64,000 nucleotides of DNA from Apoda limacodes (Eukaryota > Arthropoda > Insecta > Lepidoptera > Limacodidae), in assembly GCA_946406115.1 (NCBI GenBank), contig OX291551.1:4898001-4962000 (forward strand). The letters are read 5' to 3'. Below are positions 57,956 to 64,000 of this stretch, in pieces. Position numbers and translations under genes: made by a program. The notes under the pieces are model-generated. The model was not told the DNA's origin. It searched no databases and was given only the letters and a program-made list of their open reading frames with translations. How positions within the stretch are numbered: the stretch's first letter is position 1; the number at the start of each line of letters is the position of its first letter.

Positions 57956-58769
57956 ATGGATATATGTACAGTCTATGTACCTACAGTGACTTTAATTATT
58001 TTTCGAAAGAATACTAATTATGACTAAAATTAATAAGTATAGGCCTGAGTCACGTTTATCAGAATGCAACTACCAAAACTACGATTCGGAAAAATTAAAT
58101 TTTGTAACTACAAAAATACTTGTAAAGATTCCTCATTGTTAACGTAGAAACTGAAGTGCGCTTAAGTTTCTGATATTCGGAAGAATAGTTCTCGCAAGCT
58201 CTGTGGATAGCCGTTTGCTTGATATAGAAGATAGTAACGTGGATTGTTGGAATTGAATATCTCCTCTAAGATAACCAGAGTAAACTGCCGCTGGTAATAT
58301 TGTTAAATTAAACTTGTAAAATATTTTGTAAAAAGACTGGTACTTATGCTAAAAAATATCATCACAATGTTATTGAAATGTATAACATAACGCAAAGATC
58401 TTATTTGTTAATTTTGCTGTTTTATTTTAGTAAATCATATACAGTGTGTTTATTTATAATGTATGTGTTAGCAGAGATAAACTTAATTATACTAGAGCAA
58501 TATTTTTAGTGGCCTTGAAATTGTCAGAAAAAAATTATATTAATGAAATAGATGTGCTTTTAACTTTATCTTTGTTAATTATCATTATTAACTCTCACGA
58601 AATATACACTTTGAACTAAAGAAAAACATTAATTTGGAAAAAACAACATTTTGTATACATTTATATTTTGCACTAGTTTGACTCACACGTTTCTCAATGA
58701 ATACCTTCTGGGTATTCCTATCATTAATCGATGAGATGAATAATTTACTGGAATAATATATTTATTTTA
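57956..58769. other. No gene seen
   Basis: AT-rich DNA without recognised repeats. Confidence 0.5.
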
Positions 58770-59210
58770 GTAGGTTTCCGTACCCAAAGGGTAATTAGCG
58801 GAACCCTGTTACTAAGACTTCACTGTCCGTCCGTCCGTCTGTCACCAGGCTGTATCTCATGAACCGTGACAGTTAGACAGCTGAAATTTTCACAGAAACT
58901 GCATTCCTGTTACCACTTAAAAAACAAATACTAAAAACAGAATAAAATAAATATTTAAGGGGCTTCCATACAACAAATATTTACAATAAATATTTTACTC
59001 GATATTGACAACGGTAACAAATAGACGCTTGAAACATTAACAGAATATTTAGTTACATATTCAATTTAAAAATAAATGAATTAATTAAAATAAAACAAAT
59101 ACTTAAGGGGGGCTCTAATACAACAAACGCGTTTTTTTTGTCGATTTTAAAGATAATGGTACGGAACCCTTTGTGCGTGCGTCTGACTCGCACTTGGCTG
59201 ATTTTTTTTT
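58770..59210 (+). repeat. Lepidopteran interspersed repeat (GGTTCCGTACC family), complete copy
   Basis: It runs from GGTTTCCGTACCCAAAGGGT through CTGTCCGTCCGTCCGTCTGT and CACCAGGCTGTATCTCATGA to GGTACGGAACCCTTTGTGCG and CTCGCACTTGGCTGATTTTT. It is the best-preserved copy in the window. Confidence 0.8.
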
Positions 59211-59575
59211 GGATGTGCTTATAAATCTTCAAACATGACTTAGTGATGTCGTGTTCGTGACAATTCTGTGTTGATTGGGGAAGAGGATTATCTATAGTAA
59301 TCTATACTAAAAAGCTTGCTCATAAATTATTATAGATAGAAATTCATGGTAACATAAAGATCTGTCTTCAAACCTACAATGTGACTTAGGTACTGTTTAG
59401 CTTAGATGTGCCAGATTGCAGGAATGGCAATACTAAAACACTAAAACAGGTTTAATAGGCAGCTATTTTGTGGAATTCTCTTTCGCATACGCTTAGAGAT
59501 TTCATGTACTTCATGGACTGAGATTAAAAAAAAACGCCTAAAAGAGCACTATTTGAGGAACACTTGAAAATATAA

Positions 59576-60352
59576 AAAGCATATGACGACAGTGCCAAGG
59601 CAGCTTACAGAATACTTGGTTTCGTCATGCGTCAAACTATTGCGTTCCAGGACTGTAGACCGGCGGTCATGCTTTATAACGCTTACGTGCGCAGCCGTCT
59701 CGAATATAACGCAATAGTTTGGGACCCATACGAAGCAAAGTACTGCACTATTATAGAAAAAGTCCACAAAAAATTTTGCCGCTTCCTCTATAAAAAGCAA
59801 TCCGGCTATTATCCACTGATGTATTCGTCACTCTTTGTATCGGGCATGGTCGGTCTCGATACTCTGGAGTCACGAAGGAAAATACAGGCAATCTTGCATT
59901 ACCACTCGTTGCTTCAGAACAAGATAGACAATCCTTCGGCTTTGCCGGAAATCAACCGCTACTGGCCGTGCCCAACACGGCGGGTAACGCTCCCACCCCA
60001 CGTACTCTCGCGCTCCTCAACTCTCTTATATCATCACAAGACGTGGACCTGTTCCAATTTACACCTCGGCAAATTGTATTCGCCACAAATGCTTATCTAT
60101 CGGCTATTAAAAGTTAATTTGTCTCTTATTTATGTTTGCTCAACGTTATATTTATGCTGTCTTTTTTTATTAAATAATATTTTGTTTTTTTTTTCTTTTT
60201 TTTATATAGGATATATATAATTGATATTTGTTGGTTTAAGTGTATTAAATTTAAATTTAGGTTTATCTTAGTTTGTAAACGTTTGGGTGCAAACCCGTTA
60301 GCTTATAAATGTATACAAACAGTAAATAAATAAATAAATAAAAAAAAAAAAA
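59576..60352 (+). pseudogene. 5'-truncated LINE with 197-codon C-terminal ORF and A-rich tail
   Basis: The frame opens behind a stop at 59573 with KAYDDSAKAAYRILGFVMRQ and continues through an ATG at 59627. It includes YNAYVRSRLEYNAIVWDPY, KVHKKFCRFLYKKQSGYYPL and LDTLESRRK. This is the segment C-terminal to the reverse transcriptase in Jockey/I-group LINEs. Coding similarity fades after about 60100. The insertion ends with TAAATAAATAAATAAA and an A-run at about 60322-60352. Truncation at the 5' end is normal for LINE copies; alone it has no polymerase core. The sequence looks younger than the other LINE scraps because its frame is still open. Confidence 0.8.
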
Positions 60353-60693
60353 TATTACCATCGAACACAATGTCAGTTATTTTATACCTACTTATTTTGA
60401 TAATATTTTTTTTTTATCTATTATATAATTATGTATTTATGTAATTATTTTACTTTTATTTAAATGTATGTGTATATGTAATTACATTGTTATTAAATTT
60501 AATATGTTATTACTTAAATTAGTATTCTGTAGAAAAAACATTGTTGGACAAGCCCTTGCCACCTTTTTTTGTAAATTTATTCTTTCTCTGGGTTTGCGAG
60601 AACAAATCTCTTGCAGAGATACGAACGCCCTTTTTACTATTTCTTATTCTAGAATTATAATTTCTTGTAATGTTTTTTTTTGTGCAAGAAGGG

Positions 60694-60936
60694 ATTAAAA
60701 TAAAATAAGTGAAAATACTGTATGACTCCATCCCTTAATTATGTTATCTACTTAAATTAGTTATATGAAATTATTTACCTTTTTAACCGACCAAATTTTA
60801 GGTTATGAATAAATTAAAATAAAATAAGTGAAAATACTGTATGACTCCATCCCTTAATTATGTTATCTACTTAAATTAGTTATATGAAATTATTTACCTT
60901 TTTAACCGACCAAATTTTAGGTTATGAATAAATTAA
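60694..60936 (+). repeat. Exact-looking two-copy tandem repeat, period 119 bp
   Basis: ATTAAAATAAAATAAGTG at 60694 recurs at 60813, and the whole unit through CCGACCAAATTTTAGGTTAT and GAATAAATTAA is repeated with no difference that I noticed. Confidence 0.9.
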
Positions 60937-61499
60937 GCATCCTGAATACATGAGGCATCCTGTATAAACAGAAAAATTTAATTTTGGAAATTCAACTTCA
61001 AATTTGTTTTTGTAAATACACTCACCTCAAAACTTGGAGCGGAAAATTAGATTTCCTGAGCTAACCCTGAGCAATTTATTATAACTTTTAACTTAATCTC
61101 AAAAGTTTCTTACAGTTTCATAACAGCCCGTAAATATAAAAGAAAAACAGAACATAAAAGGTGTTGCTTAAAAACGTCTGAAGAATAAGGCAAAAGCAAA
61201 GTTTAAAACAAAAATTGAGAAATAAAATAATGAAAATTGATAAATACAACAGCAGGATTTTGTATTTAAGTTAAAGTTATATGATAAGATTAGTTTCATT
61301 TGCATCCAGTCCAGATTAGTCCAGATCCACTGTATCAGACGCAGATAGTTCCTTGCTGGCCTCAGCCATCATAAGCACCACTATAGGAGCACAAGCCTAG
61401 AGAAGGAGGCTTAGGCTTACCGCACAGGCAAAATGCGAATTAGCGGACGTTAGTCGAGCTAGTGCCCACTTGACTGTCAGAGGTTTCAAGATGCCCCCT

Positions 61500-61690
61500 A
61501 GGCCTCTAACTTGACTTTCCGACTGCTACCATAATATCACAACAGCCAGGACGGTATAATGTGTCCTCCAAAGCACGTAAAACCTCAGAAAAATGTGCCA
61601 GTAGGCGGTCACCCATCCATGTACTGACCATGCCCGACGTTGCTAAACTTCCCTTATCGTTGCCAAAGGTCAAGTGCGCCAAATCTGTTA
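61500..61690 (-). mobile_element. 5S rRNA-derived SINE, best copy
   Basis: The reverse complement reads GGCAACGATAAGGGAAGTTT then AGCAACGTCGGGCATGGTCA and GTACATGGATGGGTGACCGC, very close to the 5S rRNA internal promoter region. The SINE body follows (TTTTACGTGCTTTGGAGGAC and CGTCCTGGCTGTTGTGATAT). A 69-codon ORF on this strand is accidental. Confidence 0.8.
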
Positions 61691-62189
61691 TTTTTGTGTC
61701 ATATTTATCGAACACAAATACGATAATATTTTAACGTTTAATATTTAATTCATAAAAAACGAGACCTCATTTCGGTCACATCCATTTGCGTAATGTGCTT
61801 ATCACAACACAAGGGATTTTCGCACGAAACTTTCATCACGTTAAAAGCTTCACAAGTTATTCCGTATTAATGTGCTTACGAATATGTTTCTGTTATTAAT
61901 TATACTAAAGCATTTTAGGTAAAACCTTATATTATGGTTCTCCGTAATGGGTAATATTCTTATTTATTTAATAACTGTTTCTGCCTACGGCTTCACTCAC
62001 GTTCAACTACGGTGACAGGAATTTGTGATTCATTTCTTTCCCCTAGTTTTATTTTGATATCCCTGTAGAATTAAAACTCCCTCTTACAAGCTAGGTCCCT
62101 ACTGACGATAGGATAGATGGACACTCACCATTGCAACCAGACGGCCGCAACGCAGAAGGTCAGGTCGGTACACGGATGTAACTCGACTC

Positions 62190-62500
62190 TTCACGCACCT
62201 GAGTTTGACTACTGACAAAGTTGTAGAGCAATATCCCACACCAGAATTAGTTATTTTGGGAGATTTTAACGCCCACCATCGTGAGTGGCTCAGTTCTCGA
62301 ACAAATAACTATGCAGGGATATCTGCTTATGAATTTGCTCTGACCTATGGATTCTTTCAACTGGTACTTTCTCCAACGAGAATACCAGATAAATAGGACC
62401 AAATGAGCTTCTTTCTGGACCTTCTGTCGATATTCCGTCTCAGTAAATACGCCTTTTGGCTCCTCGGACCACTGCCTAGTTCGGACTCAAGTTACAAGCA
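62190..62500 (+). pseudogene. LINE endonuclease domain fragment
   Basis: The frame reads TPELVILGDFNAHHREWL and NYAGISAYEFALTYGFFQL, then LSPTRIPDK and a stop. GDFNAHH is the Asp/Asn catalytic motif of the exonuclease-endonuclease-phosphatase domain with which Jockey-type LINEs nick target DNA. After the stop a shifted frame gives an SDH-like block (CGGACCACTGCC near 62466). It lies 5' of the RT-tail fragment at 62560-63036 in the same orientation, so both may derive from one element with a large internal deletion. Confidence 0.75.
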
Positions 62501-62559
62501 ATCAAATCCACAACTTGCTATTTAGATAACAGTACTGAAGACGCTTATTACACAGGTGG

Positions 62560-63036
62560 TGCAAACATCCCTCATTCCGTTGTGGAGAAAAACCGCGGAG
62601 AACTTGTGTCTCAAATCGAGTCCACACTGTAACAGGTCTCTGACTAGGGACGCGTAAACTTGGTACGATTCAACCCTACAAAGACACAAGTCTGCTCGTT
62701 CACCGCTAAGAAAACCCCATTCACTGTAGTCCCACAATTCCAGAACATCCCCTCTCCATCTCCAAGAGCATTTGGATCCCTGGTGTTGAAATCTCTAACG
62801 ATATTCAGTTCTCAGATCAGATCATTTGCAAGAAGCTGGCGTCCAAAAAACTAGGTGTACTCAACACAGCGAGGCAGTACTTCACGTCGGGGCAAAGGTT
62901 GCTGCTTTACAAGTCGCAAGTCCGGCCCTATATGGAGTACTGATTTCATCTCTGGGCGGGTGCACCCGGATACAAGCGTGACCCTTTTGACTCGCTTCAA
63001 CCACGAGCTGTGGGAATTGTCGACCATCCCAAACTC
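62560..63036 (+). pseudogene. LINE (Jockey-type) RT C-terminal region, broken
   Basis: It contains FNPTKTQVCSFTAKKTPFTV then VPQFQNIPSPS in one frame, then KLASKKLGVLNTARQYFTS, GQRLLLYKSQVRPYMEY and a stop, and HLWAGAPGYKRDPFDSLQ in others. Parallel to 53910-54330 but with different lesions. Confidence 0.78.
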
Positions 63037-63240
63037 ACAAGCCGTACAATTCAAATTCAAATTCAATATTCAGTTTAGGCTACAATAATTGAGCACTTAT
63101 GAATGTCACTACGCCATCGGTTCGTAAGTCTACAGGGCGGGAGACCTTGTACTGAGAAGAACCGGCAAGAAACTCAGTAAGGGCATTTCTTTTCACCCTT
63201 TCTCTTACAGCGTCCAATTAAAATATTGGAAAATGCCCTC
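63037..63240 (+). repeat. Lepidopteran interspersed repeat (AAGAAACTCAGTA type)
   Basis: (AAATTC)n at the left, then GAGCACTTATGAATGTCACT, GCCATCGGTTCGTAAGTC, AGAAGAACCGGCAAGAAACT and CAGTAAGGGC. This is a common moth and butterfly repeat; it interrupts the LINE copy between the RT-tail and 3' end pieces. Confidence 0.7.
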
Positions 63241-63539
63241 CCTATCATAAAAGGACACTTTCCATTACAAACATAAAAAAAACATGAAATATAAAGCACA
63301 AGCACAACATAAAAAAGTATCTAATATAAACAAAAGACAGTTTATGTATTCATCACTAATAAATAATCAATGTCTTACAGTATTAATAAACAAAACAAAA
63401 AAGTAAGACTAAATACTAAGAATACAAAGAAGTTTGCAAGAGCAGACCAGCCTCCACAGGCGGCACCCGTTCACGAGTATGACACATGAATCAGCCATCG
63501 CTTTGCTCAACCATGTTTTAGGGAACATAACGACCCAAC
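63241..63539. other. No gene; scrap of repeat R right half at the end
   Basis: AT-rich, ending with CACGAGTATGACACATGAAT then CTCAACCATGTTTTAGGGAA, which matches 35808-35870. Confidence 0.55.
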
Positions 63540-63812
63540 ATGGGATGTGTTCTGATGAATTGTTCGAAATGATGCCCACGGCTACTTACTACTATCGCTT
63601 ACTATCGGCAGTGAATTCATTTTCACACTTTAGAACCGAAATGGTTGCGTACAGTGCAGTTTCAGAGAAACTTCCTCCCGCGAACGCTTTGGTTGTGGAA
63701 TAAGCTTCCTACCAAGGTTTTCTCTAAGGACTACAGTATGGGGTTCTTCAAGAAAGAACAACGCGCGAGTGATAGCCCTGGTGTTGCAAGCGTCCATAGG
63801 CTACGGTGACCG
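63540..63812 (+). pseudogene. LINE (Jockey-type) 3' coding fragment
   Basis: CSDELFEMMPTATYYYR is readable, then TTCAGAGAAACTTCCTCCCG, TTTGGTTGTGGAATAAGCTT and AGTATGGGGTTCTTCAAGA, joined to AACAACGCGCGAGTGATAGC by a small deletion. The 3' terminus is replaced by a pyrimidine repeat. Confidence 0.75.
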
Positions 63813-63813
63813 A

Positions 63814-63938
63814 TTCCTTCCTTCCTTTCCTTCCTTCGTTTCCTACCTTCCTTTCTTTCCTTCCTTTCCTCCCTTTTCTTCCTTCCTTTCCTTCCTTCCT
63901 TTCCTTCCTTCCTTTCTTTCCTTCCTTTCCTTCCTTCT
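63814..63938. repeat. (TTCC)n pyrimidine microsatellite
   Basis: Imperfect TTCC/TTTCC repeats over about 125 bp, directly after GGTGACCGAT of the LINE. A Lys/Gly/Glu-rich ORF on the opposite strand is an artefact of the repeat. Confidence 0.95.
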
Positions 63939-64000
63939 TCGATTTGGAGACCAGATTTCGCATTATCATTTCATTATGCATATCATTTCTCCAGGGTCAT

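Noticed and set aside
59627..60220. 197-codon ORF as an intact host gene
   Set aside because: Its content is the C-terminal segment of a LINE, with a 5' truncation and an A-rich tail.
63552..63572. CTGATGA followed by TTCGAAATG, resembling a second hammerhead core
   Set aside because: No stem II pairing, no G directly after CTGATGA, and the bases encode the SDELFEMM block of a LINE.
63748..63981. Lys/Gly/Glu-rich 77-codon minus-strand ORF
   Set aside because: It is only the translation of the (TTCC)n microsatellite.

Overview
This 64 kb window is AT-rich eukaryotic DNA, almost certainly from a moth or butterfly. The evidence is repeat content: it is dense in interspersed repeats I recognise from lepidopteran genomes. 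These include the repeat bounded by GGTTCCGTACC and ACGGAACCCT with internal CCGTCCGTCCGTC runs, the CTAGCTGTTGCCCGCGG family, 5S-rRNA-derived SINEs, a tRNA-type SINE, and many 5'-truncated LINE tails ending in CATCAGGCGGACCGT..GCTTGTTTGCCACC. I see no intact multi-exon host gene. Host-like coding traces are a broken trypsin-like serine protease last exon (13312-13633) and two weak candidate exons on the minus strand (43176-43285 and 45854-45987).

Layout. 1-3.5 kb: tail of a Tc1/mariner transposase, then repeats. 3.5-9.9 kb: a foldback element flanked by TTAA (3553-5856). It carries the tail of a CXC (tesmin-like) cysteine protein and lies inside a second, much larger and nearly perfect palindrome with arms 4224-6886 and 7123-9785. 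10-16 kb: repeats, the protease pseudogene, a mobile-element ORF remnant and a 5S-derived SINE nested in another repeat. 16,058-35,647: one LTR retroelement of about 19.6 kb with a 4-bp target-site duplication (AGGT), inserted into a repeat whose two halves now flank it. 36-64 kb: interspersed repeats, LINE fragments, microsatellites and 5S-derived SINEs.

The LTR element is the centrepiece. Its LTRs are about 4.6 kb each and nearly identical; I noticed three substitutions, a 2-bp indel, a 147-bp indel and a G-run length change. The interior holds almost no coding capacity, only a frameshifted Ty3/gypsy-type RNase H relic and one unrecognised 93-codon ORF. About 4.4 kb of it is a 55-bp tandem satellite with 990-bp higher-order units. 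Both LTRs contain a sequence with the full conserved core of a hammerhead ribozyme (CTGATGAG, a 5-bp stem II, CGAAAC, a 6-bp stem I and a GTA cleavage triplet), and about 580 bp downstream a tRNA-Val-like segment with A and B boxes. A recent insertion, giant LTRs, little coding sequence, an internal satellite and paired ribozyme motifs together suggest a non-autonomous, retrozyme-like element mobilised in trans. That combination is the main candidate for something undescribed. All assignments are by eye; no search, alignment or folding program was run.
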